From Turbatrix aceti (lineage: Eukaryota > Nematoda > Chromadorea > Rhabditida > Panagrolaimidae), in NCBI GenBank assembly GCA_963969345.1, contig OZ017769.1:1612001-1676000 (forward strand): a DNA stretch of 64,000 bases, given 5' to 3'. Within the stretch, counting starts at the first letter, position 1. Each line of letters starts with the position of its first letter. The translations under genes were made by a program, and so were the position numbers. Under the pieces are notes generated by a model. That model saw only the letters and a list, made by a program, of their open reading frames with translations. It was not told where the DNA came from and searched no databases. Positions 23,501 through 35,500 of the stretch are shown in pieces.

Positions 23501-23696
23501 GCCGGATATCAAGCAGCTTCAGAACATGATCCATGAAATTCCCGAGCTCAGAGACAAGTCTATGGAATTGTTGGGAAAAGATGTCTTCAAACAGAACGAA
23601 AACGGCAATGCGGATCGGACAGACAGCAAGACGGATGTTGCAAAGGCCGAGCCGATTGACAAAACGGAAAATAACGGGCATGGTAAGACTGAATAG
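20558..23696 (+). CDS. Glycerol-3-phosphate acyltransferase, GPAT3/4 type
   Basis: Exons 20558-20692, 21637-21805, 22095-22593 and 22838-23696 give about 553 residues. The product should transfer an acyl group from acyl-CoA to glycerol-3-phosphate in the ER, the first step of glycerolipid synthesis. Exon 1 holds one membrane segment. Exon 2 is acidic and Ser-rich. Exon 3 has two further hydrophobic stretches (FVRYFILFPIRFSCFVFSCF). Exon 4 carries the acyltransferase motifs: NHTSPID (His 282 and Asp 287 as NHx4D), FPEGTCINN and YPIAIKYD, plus AFWNSSQEGYL and MTSWAIMCDIWYLPPMT typical of GPAT3/4. The closest C. elegans relatives should be acl-4/acl-5. The last exon might splice on at a gtaaga near 23683 into the following assembly gap, so the C terminus is less certain. 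Confidence 0.9.
20726..21610. mobile_element. 885-bp inverted-repeat element with 8-bp target duplication
   Basis: Perfect 25-bp terminal inverted repeats (20726-20750 and 21586-21610, beginning GGGTCTACTATACTTC) are flanked by identical 8-bp direct repeats AAAAAATC (20718-20725 and 21611-21618). It lies in intron 1 of the acyltransferase gene. The interior has no open frame of note but repeats TGTAGCGCTACA palindromes (near 21026, 21074, 21200 and 21239) bordered by GGGGGGC/GCCCCCC runs, plus TTCCATACGG motifs. An 8-bp duplication is typical of hAT-class transposons, so a non-autonomous hAT-like element is the best reading, although the ends lack the usual CAG start. Confidence 0.88.
22647..22718 (-). 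tRNA. tRNA-Asp (GTC)
   Basis: The minus strand folds as a full cloverleaf: acceptor TCTTCGG with CCGGAGA, D arm GGTAGTATAGTGGTAAGTA, anticodon loop CTGTCAC (anticodon GTC), T arm CCCGGGTTCGATTCCCGG, discriminator G. No intron. It lies antisense inside intron 3 of the acyltransferase gene. Confidence 0.93.
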
Positions 23697-24127
23697 ATAA
23701 TACCAGTTGTATACAGTGTTTTGTTTTTTGTAGGGGCTTGGATGGATTTTTCATGTTTTATAAATTGTTATATGGATTNNNNNNNNNNNNNNNNNNNNNN
23801 NNNNNNNNNNNNNNNNNNNNNNNNNNNNNNNNNNNNNNNNNNNNNNNNNNNNNNNNNNNNNNNNNNNNNNNNNNNNNNNNNNNNNNNNNNNNNNNNNNNN
23901 NNNNNNNNNNNNNNNNNNNNNNNNNNNNNNNNNNNNNNNNNNNNNNNNNNNNNNNNNNNNNNNNNNNNNNNNNNNNNNGTTCCAGTTTTTGTCTTAAAAA
24001 AACTAATATCCCACGAAAAATTTGTTTCTCAATTTTGTATCAAAACTCATGCAATTAAAAACGAATTGCCAAAAATATATGTTTATTCGTTATCATAAGC
24101 AGGGTATGTACAGATGTAACGTCTTTA
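23697..24127. other. Intergenic with 200-bp assembly gap (23779-23978)
   Basis: Between convergent genes: the acyltransferase ends at 23696 and the kinase ends at 24128. It contains 200 undetermined bases and otherwise nothing recognised. Confidence 0.9.
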
Positions 24128-25668
24128 TCAACTATCTGCGGTTTGCGTTGCCGCGGTACGCGTGGCCCTGGTTTTTTTTCCCTTTCTCTTCACATATTCC
24201 ACGGTGTCCTCGGTGCGTGGCTTCTTTTTTGTTACAACCTTGCGTTTTTTCTTTCGGACTTCATGGACCTGTATCGAAGGCGGCAGGAATTTGAAACTTC
24301 TTTCGAGCTCGATGGCAATTTCTTCCATCGTCCACCTGTCTTCCGGGGCATCCGGAAAGGCGTGCTTGCTGATGCAGGCGACCAGACGTGACGGAGCGTC
24401 GCGGTGGAATTCAACGCGGATGCCATTGGTGACCTTGGCTACGACGTCATTGTTGTTTTCGTTGGTAAAAGGCTTTGCGCCGTTTTCGTAGACTTCCCAG
24501 CACTAAATACTGTAGTTTTAAGGAGTCCTTAAGTGTGCTACAAAAAATAAAAAACTGACCAAAACTCCAAAGGCATAGACATCGCTCTTGTCAGAGTACG
24601 CCCCAGACTTCATGTTCTCCGGAGCCATCCACCTGACAGGAAGCTTTGCAATGCTCTTCTGCTGAAATGTTTTTCCATTATGCGAAAGGCCGAAATCGGA
24701 GATTTTGATATCCATGCCAGCAACGAGGCAGTTGCGGGCGGCGATGTCGCGGTGGATGCAATCCTTGCTGTGGAGGTACTCGAGGCCCCACGCAGCGCTA
24801 CAGCACATGTACGACTTGTCGACGAGGGAGAGGATTCTGCCGTTTTTTCTCAGAAATGCATCGAGAGCGCCTTCGGCTATGTACTCCATGACCAGCATGA
24901 ACGGTTCCTGGGATATGGCAACGCCGTAGAGTTTTACAATGTTAGGGTGCTCAAAGTTGCGCAGGAACCTGGCTTCCTTCATTAGGCCTTTTACGGCCAT
25001 GGTCGCGACTTCGGATTTTGCGATCTTGATTGCTGTTTCCTCCGGCTTGCCTTGAATGTAGAGAATGCCTTTCCAGACCTCGCCGAAGGCTCCTGAAGTT
25101 TACAGAAGTGAATAACACGTCAAAAAACCCCAAATTCAAACCTTGTCCTAGTTGCTGCTGTCGAATAATGTCCTCATGCCTCAGCTCCCAGCGCTGTCGG
25201 CCGATCGGCGTTTTGAAGCAGCAAGTCATTTGGTCCCCGCCTTTTGGATTCTTTAAGAACGCTTTCTTTCCCGGTTGAGTGTAATAATTGACCAGGTCGA
25301 TGATAGAGTTGAATCCCACGTAGCACAGTTTATCGATGTAGTACTGTTTTCTCTCCGAGGTATATTGAATGGGAAAATGAAGAACTTTTATCTGAAAAAA
25401 AAATTTTCTTTCTTAAAACAACTTTTTTCTCAAAGCATAAAAATAAAAAACCTACTTCATCTTCATTGGCTTCCTTGTCGTACATGACAGAGAGCACAAA
25501 TTGTTTCTCACCTTTGGCGTTCTCGCTTATACGAACGAGAAAATCGCCATTGTTGATGAGTAGCGTGCCAACGTCATACGATACAAGATAGCCATGGAAG
25601 TATTCTTGACCCTCGATAGGCAAACGTGCCATACAGTTATCCGCGTTCCCACCCGCCTTCGGATACAT
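24128..25668 (-). CDS. SH2 plus tyrosine kinase, FER/FPS-like
   Basis: Exons 25668-25456, 25391-25142, 25092-24560 and 24502-24128 give about 456 residues. Domains: SH2 at ~22-110 (EYFHGYL, GDFLVRISE with the phosphotyrosine-binding Arg 46, DLVNYY), then a kinase at ~145-400. Visible catalytic residues are GQGAFGEVWKG, Lys 177 in TAIKIAK, a Glu in the C-helix, HRDIAARN (Asp 270), DFG (Asp 287) and PVRWMAPEN. It should therefore be active and phosphorylate protein tyrosine in the cytoplasm. There is no F-BAR domain, as in the short SH2-kinase family expanded in nematodes. The C terminus is Lys/Arg-rich (VRKKKRKVVTKKK). The activation segment between DFG and APE has no tyrosine, unlike FER. All introns are GT-AG and in frame. 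Confidence 0.92.
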
Positions 25669-26517
25669 CTTCGTACTATTTCACGGAACACGAAGACGAA
25701 AAGCGACTAGAAGATTGATATCGCCACTTGTGGCTGGCGATTAACGTGTTGTTTGTTTGTAAATTTACCCAGACAGTGCAAAATTCGCATGGGAAATAGA
25801 AATAGGGTAATTACCGCATGGGATTCCCATGGGAATCCCTATGGGAACTAGATCAAAAACGCTGCTAGGGTGTGCAAAAATGTTATGCGCGTGATAAGCT
25901 CGAAGCCAGAAGCGAGAATGAAGGAAGAATGAATGACTGATCACGTGGAATTCAGATCAGATTACAGATAATCCAGATCAGATCACAGATAATTCAGATC
26001 AAATCACTGGAAATTTTAAATTTTACAACTTCAAACACGTCCGCATTGCTGGTTTTTCGAATAATACGATAATTCTCAACAAAAAACAATTTATTTTTCA
26101 CTTTTCGCGTCGAAAACAGTGTTCTCGGGAACCTGAACCCTAAATTCCTAGATTTTGGGCTGGGTCGAGTCAGATCAGATCAGATCGCAGATAATCCAGA
26201 TCAGATCATTGGTATATCAGATCAGATTGCAGATAATCCAGATCAAATCATGAGCAAATGATCTGATCTGCCATCTCTGGTCTACAACTTTGGAACAAAA
26301 AATTTGAAGGTGCAAAAAACCCCATAAATTGGTTCATTGAAATCCGTAACTACCAATTTTGTTTTCATTTTTTTTATCACAGATGCAAATGCAATACAAA
26401 TATTGAAATGCAAATATAATAAACATGCAAAATTTAAACTTTGTCAACTCATGAAACGTTCAAAATCCTCAATCAGTCGCATTTGACAGCAGTATTTTGA
26501 AAAGCAGCACGTCGATT
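25669..26517. repeat. Intergenic with degenerate CAGATCAGAT repeats
   Basis: Between divergent kinase and phosphatase genes, so it should hold both promoters. Around 25950-26010 and 26165-26265 the string cagatcagatcacagataat recurs with variation. A perfect 18-bp palindrome (ggattcccatgggaatcc) lies at 25821-25838 inside repeated catggga words. Confidence 0.7.
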
Positions 26518-28209
26518 ATGTCTCACCGCGATATAACACCACGCCGGCGCCTTACCGTGAAGGATTTGTGGGTCGAGCGGACTCTTAACTTCCAGGTGCA
26601 GGGCCTCGTCAATGAATTTGAAGCGTTTCGACTCTACAATCCTCCCTTAATGACGGGTAGCGCCTACAACGCAAACGTCGAACGTCAAAGGCCTTCGGAC
26701 GTTGTCTGTCAGGACAGGTATCGAGTGAAGATTCCGTGGTTTGGAGTGCCTCACGATTTCTATCACGCTAACTTTGTAAGTTTTTTTTAATATTTTTAAG
26801 AGTAAAATGTTTTTAAACAAATTTTTAAATTTTTAAATTTATTTTTTTTTAATTTTCTAAATTTAAATTTTTAATTTTTTCAATTTTTTTTCAATTTTAG
26901 GTTCCAACCCCAGCAAACAAAAAACGCTTCGTCTGTGCCCAGGGTCCAATGGACAACACCATTGTCGACTTCTGGCACATGGTCATCCTCCAGAAAAGTG
27001 ACCACATCGTCATGCTATGCAAGCTCGAAGAAGACGGCGTCCAGGCGTGCGCTGCCTACTGGCCTTCCGAAGTCGGCGATTCCGTTGTGTTTGGCGACGT
27101 CAAAGTCACAACCGCTAGGAAGTACTCCCTGGTGCCGGTCGACATCGTCACGACGTCCGATCTCCTCGTTGAATGGACCGAAAATCTCAATCGTCGACAG
27201 ATCGTGGTCCATCACCATCACTGGATGACCTGGCCTGTCCACGGCGTGCCGGCCACCGACCTGGCAGCCAAGACCATACTCTCTACGGTTTTTGAATCCA
27301 AAAAACCCATTATTGTGCATTCAGCGCTCGGCGTCGGACGTGCGGGGTCTTTCGTTTCCATCGGAAGAATTGTCGAGAGTCTCCGCATGGGCGTCGGTTG
27401 CTGCAACATGTGGGAGTTTCTCAAGGATCTCCGAAATCACCGGCCTTACAGTATCGAGAACAAGGAAGTGAGTTCTTCAAACTTTTTTTAATTGTATTTT
27501 TTTACTTTAATTTTTTTTAGCAATACGTGTTCGTGAACAGCCTTTCGATGCTCTACCAGATCGATGACGCCTCTCCGGTTGTCCTGGGCAAAGCCATGCG
27601 TCCGAAGCACGCTCAGTTCTACACCGACTGCCAAAAACCGATTCCAATGCGCAAAAAGGCCCGTCCTGTCTCAGCGATTGAAATTGTTCACAAGCAGACG
27701 AAAAGGCCCCGCAGAAACGTTCGTTTCGTGTGGAGATATCTCGTCGGGATCAGCGTCCTTCAGGTGCTCGTCGTCATTGCTACCGTATACGCTACCTTTC
27801 ACTTCAATCTCATGTCGTCCGATCATGCTCCAGCTTTTGTACATCAAATTCCGCCAAATATTCATTCTCATACAGTAACCGAAGGTTCAATGAACGAAGC
27901 AGTGAGTTTTATTCTATATTTTATGCTGAATAAAAAAAGTTTTGATTTTAGTGCCAAGCTTGTTTACTAAAAACCGAAACTACGTATTCAAATATGATGG
28001 ACAACCTTTCAACAGACAAAATATGTAAAACAGAATCGATCATAGATGTCTGTGATTTTCGAAGCAAGTGTTCAAAGCTGTGTCCTCATCAGGTTGGATT
28101 CAAAGCCTTCGATGATCGATTCAGGACTATTTTTACTGCTCTTTGCAAAGATTCTATAAAAAATGTAACAGCTATTGTGAACGAGCTGTTCAATAAATGT
28201 GAAGCCTAG
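26518..28209 (+). CDS. Membrane-anchored pseudophosphatase (PTP fold)
   Basis: Exons 26518-26775, 26901-27467, 27521-27901 and 27952-28209 give about 487 residues. Residues ~20-300 follow the classical PTP domain: DRYRVKIPW, the GPMDNTIVDFWHMV motif, and RPYSIENKEQYVFVN with the Q-loop Gln. The catalytic signature is changed. The loop reads VHSALGVGRAG, with Ser 227 where the nucleophilic Cys belongs, and the WPD loop reads WPVHGVP, with Val 199 in place of the general acid Asp. The Arg of the loop is kept, so it may bind phosphotyrosine without hydrolysing it. A membrane segment lies at ~347-369, preceded by a basic stretch, followed by a Cys-containing tail of ~115 residues (type II topology inferred). 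C. elegans EGG-3/4/5 are known catalytically dead PTP-like proteins; orthology is not claimed. AATAAA at 28264. Confidence 0.9.
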
Positions 28210-28974
28210 ATTCGACGGTGTTTGTTTACATTCATTACGTTTTTGTAACCTGAGTTCAAACTAAATAAAAAAATTTTTTGGAGAAGTATGGTATTGCCAA
28301 TTTCATTACTTAGAAACACTTTTGTAAAAAAAACTACGTATACAATATCGCCATCCATACAACTTTTTTAAAAGCACTATTATTCACCAACAACAATAAA
28401 ACGCATTCTTGTTGTAGAACATTTTTTATATTTTTTATCGCAATTTCATGATTTTTTATTTTTACTACATACATATACTATTTGATCTCAATGTACCCCT
28501 ATGTGATGTTGACATGCAAACCCAAATCAAACTACAATAACGTATCCGTATCCGTAACCTTTTAGTATCCTCGACAAATTTTTTCCTGACTACGCCAAAT
28601 TTCCATCCTCTTCTCCCAAATCAACCTATCAACCTACAATGAATTATAAATTAATTCAGATCACTTAACCGTGATCATCCAAGCTACGACCATTCTGCGT
28701 TCTTCACAAGTGCAGACACCGTTCGCGTCAGTACAAATGATGGCAGTTTAATTTATAGTGTATGTCAGGCACTCACGTGAACGTGCATTGACACAATGCT
28801 ATCCTAAATAACTCGAGTGCATGCATGCAACATTGCATATGTATTCGATTCCGGGATCAATGCTCGCAGCCTACGAAAGAGTTGATTACAATTGACTACA
28901 ATGGGAACCGATATAAGCAACTATCAACGTAATCAATCCATTTTGGATATTTCTAAATTCTGTAGATTGCCAGT
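28210..28974. other. Intergenic, promoter side of paralogue C
   Basis: AT-rich, no gene seen. It should include the 3' UTR of the phosphatase gene and the promoter of paralogue C; a cgatataagcaa string lies about 60 bp before that start. Confidence 0.5.
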
Positions 28975-31350
28975 ATGTGGCTACCGAAAATATTCATCTT
29001 ACTAGTTTTTATTCTAAAAGCTATAGAAGCTGATCCAACAACCATTGTCGTCGATGAAGAGAAGAAAATTACGAGAATAAAGCTAAATGAAACGGTTGCT
29101 GTAGAGATGAATCGAAATTGGCATGATCAGGCTGTTAGCGGAATTATGGCTGCCATTGCTACTAAAGCGTATGATTTTTCATGAATGACCATGAAAAAAT
29201 TTTTTTTAATTCTCAGAGCTTATTTAAAAAAAAAGATTTTTTATACTTTTTTTTGATTTTTTGAAACACACAGTAATTCATCAAAATTACTGTATATTCT
29301 TCCCTGATCTAAATCCTCATCCTAATACTTTCAGCCTAGCAGATCTACCAAAAAACATCGCAGAGCGACACAAAAAATGTTCCAAAACAGCCACCAATGT
29401 AAACAAACATGCCGAATGTGTTTCGAACCTTCTAAAAATCAAAGAAAAACACCATCCTACGCCTCCAACAGCCACTCCTCTATCACCTGCGGCAGTACAC
29501 AAATTCAAGCCTAAGCTATCAATATTTTCGCTCCAAAACCGCCATAAAGAAGCCGTTATAATCAAAAAAAGAAACGAAAAAACCTGGATCGGTTCTTTCG
29601 GTGTCAGTAACGACCGAAAAAAGCGCGAAATCTCCTCGGAGACAAATTCTCATGGTAGCTATCTGGACAGATTGCACTCAAAATCCATAATCCGTAAATC
29701 CAGCCCTGGATACACGCTTACACACAATCGAAAAAAACTATCGCCGATCGGTCAAATCGCCCGACTTATCAATTCCGCGATCTTGAATGCCAAGAATAAA
29801 ACTCGTTCTACGCCCTGGCAGGAACAAATATCAGCAATCGAAGAAGTATCAAAGAAGCGAAAAGAGCTCAAGAAAACTGCCAAAAAATTACGTGACGAGA
29901 ACCCGCTCGAAGAAATGACATACCGTGGTCTGAGAAAACAAATTCCTGATCTCGAAGAAATTTTTGAAGACAAAGAAAAGCGAAAAGCGTTTTTGGCGGA
30001 TCAGGATAATTTATCACAGGTTGGAGGTCCTCATAAAAAGTTGATGAAATTTCTCCGTCAGGGCATCAAAATCGGCATGAGCATGATGGGTCAAAACACG
30101 ACCAACTTTGAAGAAAAGACCATTCGCATGGCTTCGCCGAGAATCTTCAGCATCGTGCCCGACAATGTTTTGGATTCCGACGATGAAGATGACCCTATCG
30201 ATATACTTTCGCCTTCTATCCTCAGTTTGCACAATCGGGGCAGGACTGAGGAAAAGGCACTATCCCTGCACAATCTCGTGCAAGGAGTAGGCAATGCTGA
30301 CCAACAAGAACTTCTAAACCTCATTTTTGAAGCTACAGATGTCGAAGAGCACATGAAAGTTGCCTCTAAAGCAGTGGATTTTGAGTTCCAGAATGTTCGA
30401 AAAAAGAGGTACCAAGAAAGGATGGTCAACGACAAAGGCGAACCACTTTACTTCACAAAAGAGAAGGCAATCGAAGTCATGGGAGATGCTGAGTTGAAAA
30501 GAATCGACGTTTTTGAACAACTCATCCAAACTTATACTCATGAGCAGATGGCCCAGATCAACGATACAGGCTATGCTATCATGTCTCCCGACCAACTGAC
30601 CATACTTTATGGCTCCAAATCACCCTATCATAACCAAGAAAAACTAAATATTTTTTTGAACATGACAAAAACGGATATCGAGAACCGGATAATCCATGAA
30701 ATCAATGAACGAGCGGAACTTGAAAAACGTCAACGTCGGGCGAAGCGAGAAGCGACCATTCTCGTGCTCACACCTGTCTTACTGTCGCCGTCGATTTGGG
30801 CACCCAGTTCAGAACTGGCTTTTGTGCTAAGTCCACTTACGATGTCGCCCCTCATCGGATCGCCTTCAGTCATCGGCCCTATTATCCTAAGCCCCTGGAT
30901 TTTCCTACCTTTAGTATTATCCCCTCGGGTTATCTCACCGTGCGTCCTGGATCCTTTCCTCTTTGTTCCGGTGATCCTCTCACCTCTCATAATGAATCCC
31001 TTCATAGTATGTCCCGGAGCTTTCAATCCATTTATCCTGTCTCCGACTATCATGACTCCATTCATCCTCTCACCCCAGGTGTTTACTCCCATGATTTTGA
31101 ATCCAAATGTCATGTCACCGTTTATTTTGTCGCCTAGGTGGGTTTAAAGTTACTTTGGCTTTGTTAAAACATGTGTGCCATTTTCAGTGTCGGCACACCA
31201 CTGATCCTAACGCCTCATCTCCTGACACCGCTGATTTTCACGCCTCTCGCTTTACTCGCCGTCGTTTTATCACCTCAAATCGCGTCCCCGGTCATCGAAT
31301 CACCGTTTTTCTTTGCCGAGATCATAGCATCGCCTTCGCTGCTCAGTTAG
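28975..31350 (+). CDS. MLT-10-like moulting protein, paralogue C
   Basis: Three exons, 28975-29168, 29335-31139 and 31190-31350, give about 719 residues. Exon 2 corresponds to exons 2-4 of A and B fused, so introns were lost here or gained there. The start MWLPKIFILLVFILKAIEA is a good signal peptide. The region HKKCSKTATNVNKHAECVS matches the Cys motif of the other paralogues. The core has IKIGMSMMGQNT, LSPSILSLHN and MVNDKGEPLYFTKEKA. Basic sites RKKRE (middle) and RRAKRE (before the repeats) are present. The last ~200 residues are LSP-type repeats such as FVLSPLTMSPLIGSP. It is slightly longer than A and B because of an insertion in the linker. Moulting role inferred from family. Same strand as D. 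Confidence 0.87.
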
Positions 31351-32537
31351 ATATTCAGCCGACATGTACATACAATCCTCAACTACTCAAATAATTGGTT
31401 TTCAAAATTGTTTAAACAATATGGCGTACTAATAATATTTAGAAATATGAAAACATTCAAAAAAAACATTCTAATGTACATGTATGCACGATCGCAGTTG
31501 AGCCGCACAATGCGACAAAGAGTTGTGGAAGGCCATTATTGATCGTAAATATCAGTCGAATAAAGCGAGAAATTCGATTTATATTTACGATCAATAATGG
31601 GCTTATAATTTACGATCAAAAAAATCTCCGCAGCCTAATAATTATTTTTTAATCTTGCTTATTTCCAAGCAAATCGATTGTTTTGCATACACCAAAATAA
31701 AATGTTCAGAAAACTTGTAAATTTACGTACTCTCAAAGTAGGCAAATTTGAAAAACTATTTTCGTGAAAGAGAATTCACTTGCTAAATTCAGTCGATATT
31801 CAAAAACTAAGACAAGATGAAGCGATATGACCCATCCGACGCCGATGCCGGGATGAATCGCTACAGCTCTTCCAACGCCGCATGCCTCAAATTCGTCAAT
31901 CTCCGATGCAACAGAAAGATCCACGCTTAAAATTTTGTCTTCATTCACTGGCTACACCTTATTTGGTACGTCGTCTTTGGTTGTTTCAAAGTAGTCAACT
32001 ACCGTCTTTGATCATTGTTTGAATTGTGTTCTGAATAATTTGTAAAATAAATATTCTTAGAAATCGATGTTCATGAAATTTTTTTTTCGCGGGGACTTTC
32101 GGCCCATTTTTCACCCCTATCCTAAGATTGCTCATCCTCCTTCAAGAAGATCCCCCAGAACGAGCAGGTAATTCAGTGTTCTTTGTTGTCTGCCGGTCAA
32201 TCATCGTTGATGCATACGCTATTCGCATACATGACCTCTTTTTTTTCAGGTGTACAATTGTTTTTTATTTTTACTTATGCCTTTTCGCAAAAGTGCATAA
32301 CTCAATTTTTTTAGTATTTTTTTCTTCGATTAACATGTAATTTTCATTACAATAATTCTACTTCCGAATTAAAAAACATAAAAAATGCTCCTGTAATTTT
32401 TTTTTAAATTACACCTGCCCCACATTGAAAATGAAACCACAAACATCTTCTATCTCATCCTTCATTATGTGAATCAGTCAATCAATCAAGTATTACACGT
32501 TAATGCGTTATCAAAGTTTCATTTTCAAAAAACTTTC
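31351..32537. other. Intergenic between paralogues C and D
   Basis: No coding sequence recognised. It contains the 20-bp-arm hairpin at 31533-31600 and otherwise AT-rich DNA. Confidence 0.5.
31533..31600. repeat. Perfect inverted repeat, 20-bp arms
   Basis: ccattattgatcgtaaatat (31533-31552) and its exact reverse complement (31581-31600) are separated by 28 bases that themselves hold tcgaa/ttcga. It lies about 180 bp after the stop of paralogue C, with another tacgatca just beyond. Possible small transposon or 3' structure. Confidence 0.8.
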
Positions 32538-35500
32538 ATGTTTCAGAAGCGGCTCTATAGCCGGGGTATTATATTGTTTGTTGTAATTTTTGTTGTACTA
32601 GTGCCATTGTTTGCGATCGGAAAATCCATATCGGCGAATATTGTCGAGGACAAGGATCGTAATGTGACCCGTATACAACTGAATGCTTCGACTTTTATCG
32701 ATCTCAAAAATCAGTGGCATGAGCAGGCTATTAGTGGGCTCATTGCTGCTATCGCTACCAAGACGTGAGTTTGTGGTATCCAATGTGTAATGAAGAGATC
32801 GGGTCGGCCCAAAAAAACTTAACGGTTTCCAGAGGTTTTTGTTATTTTCTTTTGTTTTCCAATCGAAAAGGTTACATTTTTTACATCAAAAAAATGTTGC
32901 AAAAGCGACATTGAAAGATAACAAAATTTTAAATATTCAATGGTATCCAGCTCACGTGAAATAACATTTTTGGGCCAAAATAATGTTACCAACAAAAGAG
33001 TGTCATGAAACGTAATATTTTAGGATCAAATAAATGTTATTCAGCGAACATGAAGTAACAATTTAGCTACATTTTTTGTTATCTCCCAAAAACAGCACCT
33101 ATCAGTTTTTTCATTTATCGAATAATAAATGTTATTCAGCAAACTGTAACATTTTACGTTCTTTTTTGTAAAGCAATTCTCAATTCCTTTTCAAAAAAAT
33201 TACGCAAAAAATTTTTTCCAATATTTGAGATTCACGTTTTTTGGACTCTCAAATATTGGTAAAAATTCCCTTGATACCACCTTTATCATCACCGTCACTT
33301 ATCATCGCTAATAAGAAATCACATTCCAGAATAAAATCCCTACCCCCCAAACTCGCCCAACACCACAAGCACTGCAGCAATCGATCTCAAACCCTAGACG
33401 ACCATGCAAAATGCGTGTCAACCCTGCTCAAAGCCAAGGAGCAGTATCAAGGTTTCCAAAAAATGGTTCCAATAAGACTAAAATTCCGTGGTCAATTTCT
33501 AATACCCCCTAGAAAGCGTCGATCACCCATCTATCATCCCTATAATCTCGTAAATCGATCTTCAATTCCTCCTTTACCTTCATCAATTCGATCTCAAATG
33601 ACATCCATCGGTTTTGTCGCCAAATGGCTTACAGACGCGGTACTCAAACAAAAAAATAAGACTCACCACAAACCGTGGGTTTTTTTGAAAATTCGGAGAT
33701 TCGGAGCACAAAATGGGCAGAGAAGCAGGAATGAATGAAAACGGCCCAAATCAACAATAACATTTGAAAGAGTGAAAAAAAACGCGCCAAAAATCACGTA
33801 CACTGTCGCTTTATGTGTGTAAAATAATTTTACATGTATGCCGTAGATGTCATAGACGCCGCCCAAATTTTCCCAAATATGCAGGTTCAATGGGAAAAGT
33901 TCGCACGTAATGGGAAAAGTTCGCACGCAACTTTTCCCATCGAACCTGTATGAAAAGTTCACATCGTTCGTAAGAAAATTTTTAAATAAAAAAAAATATA
34001 TAAAATAACCAGTCTTCATTCTTGCACGCCTAGCGGACGGTCGGTTTTATTCCGCCTCTCCTGTCCGCGACGGCAGCTTGCGCTCGCGATCGCATTCGGG
34101 AGCAGCGCAAGTGTAAGAATTGAAAGCGCCGTTTGACACCCGGGCTGGCCACCCTGTCAAACGTAGGCTAAAGAAAAATGTCTAGATTCCGTCTCAGCGT
34201 CGCTACCATCAACGCACGCTCACTGGGAAGTATGGCACGGCTGACGGATTTTGAAGAGGCCATTCGCAAAAAGCGGGGGGCCAAGCAAAATTCGCCCAAG
34301 CTAGACGTCATCGGGATCTCCGAAGTCAAGCGGTCCGGTTGTGGAGCGTTGAGCCTTCCAAGCGGGTACAATCTTTTGTACTCGGGCGAAAGCCCAGGCG
34401 AAAGAACGCACGGAGGAGTCGGCTTCTACCTGCCAGGCACGCTGAAGCCGCTCTGGTTCGTCCCCTTTTCGTCACGAATTGCCGAGATCGCTCTAAGACT
34501 GCCAGGAAAGCGCGTCCTCCGGATTATTCAGGTCTACGCGCCAACTACGGGACATTCAGTCGAAGAGTATTTGGCTTTTCTCGACGACCTGCACGAAGTC
34601 ATTGTCGCCCGCAAGCAGTCGCAGCTACTTGTGATCGGTGACTTCAACGCATCTATTGGAGCTCGACAGCAAGGCGAAGCGAACACGGGACCTCACGCAG
34701 TCGGCTGTCGGAACGCACGAGGAGAACTTTTGCTGGACTTCTGTATCAGCAACAACCTCTTTGTTGCCAACGGCTTCTTCAAGAAAGCCAATAAGAACCG
34801 CTGGACCTGGCGCGCTCCAAATGGTGAAAGCGTCCATGAAATTGACTACGTACTGACGCAGAAGATGTCGCAGATACGAGACGTTGCCGTCCTGCCCAGT
34901 ATCAATGTCGGTAGCGACCATCGGCTACTACGCTGCAAGATATCCATAAAAGCACGCTTCGGGAGAGCGGCACTCCCGAGACCAGGTCAAAAGGTTTTAT
35001 CTCGTCGAGCCATCCAGAAAGAGCTTCAAGCCAAACTGAAAGAGTACATGCCTACAGGCTACCCTGAACGCGACTACTTGGAGCTAAAGAAGATCATCAA
35101 CGAAGCCACAGATGCAGCAACGGTCGAAGTTCCACCAGAGCCGGCCATCTCGATGAGAACCCAGAGCCTGATGGAGCTCAGAGCCCGGATGAAGTTCTGC
35201 GTCGGCATCCAAACAGCTGCGGAACGGGTGCACTACTCCGTAGTAGCAAAGCTGCTCCGATGGTCCCTGAAAGAAGACATCCAAAGCAGGCGCCTACGAG
35301 TCACCACAAAAGCAATCGCATCTGGGAAGCTGAAGCAGGGTCGACAACAGCTTGTCTACGGCCGCAAAACGAACTACGTCAAAGCCAAGGCCAACGAAGA
35401 CGCCATAGAGCAGACCGTCAAAGCTATCTCTGGTTTTTTCGGCGAGCTTTACAGGTCAAACAGCGGCCCACTAGGCGTGAACCCTGCACCAGTAGACGTC

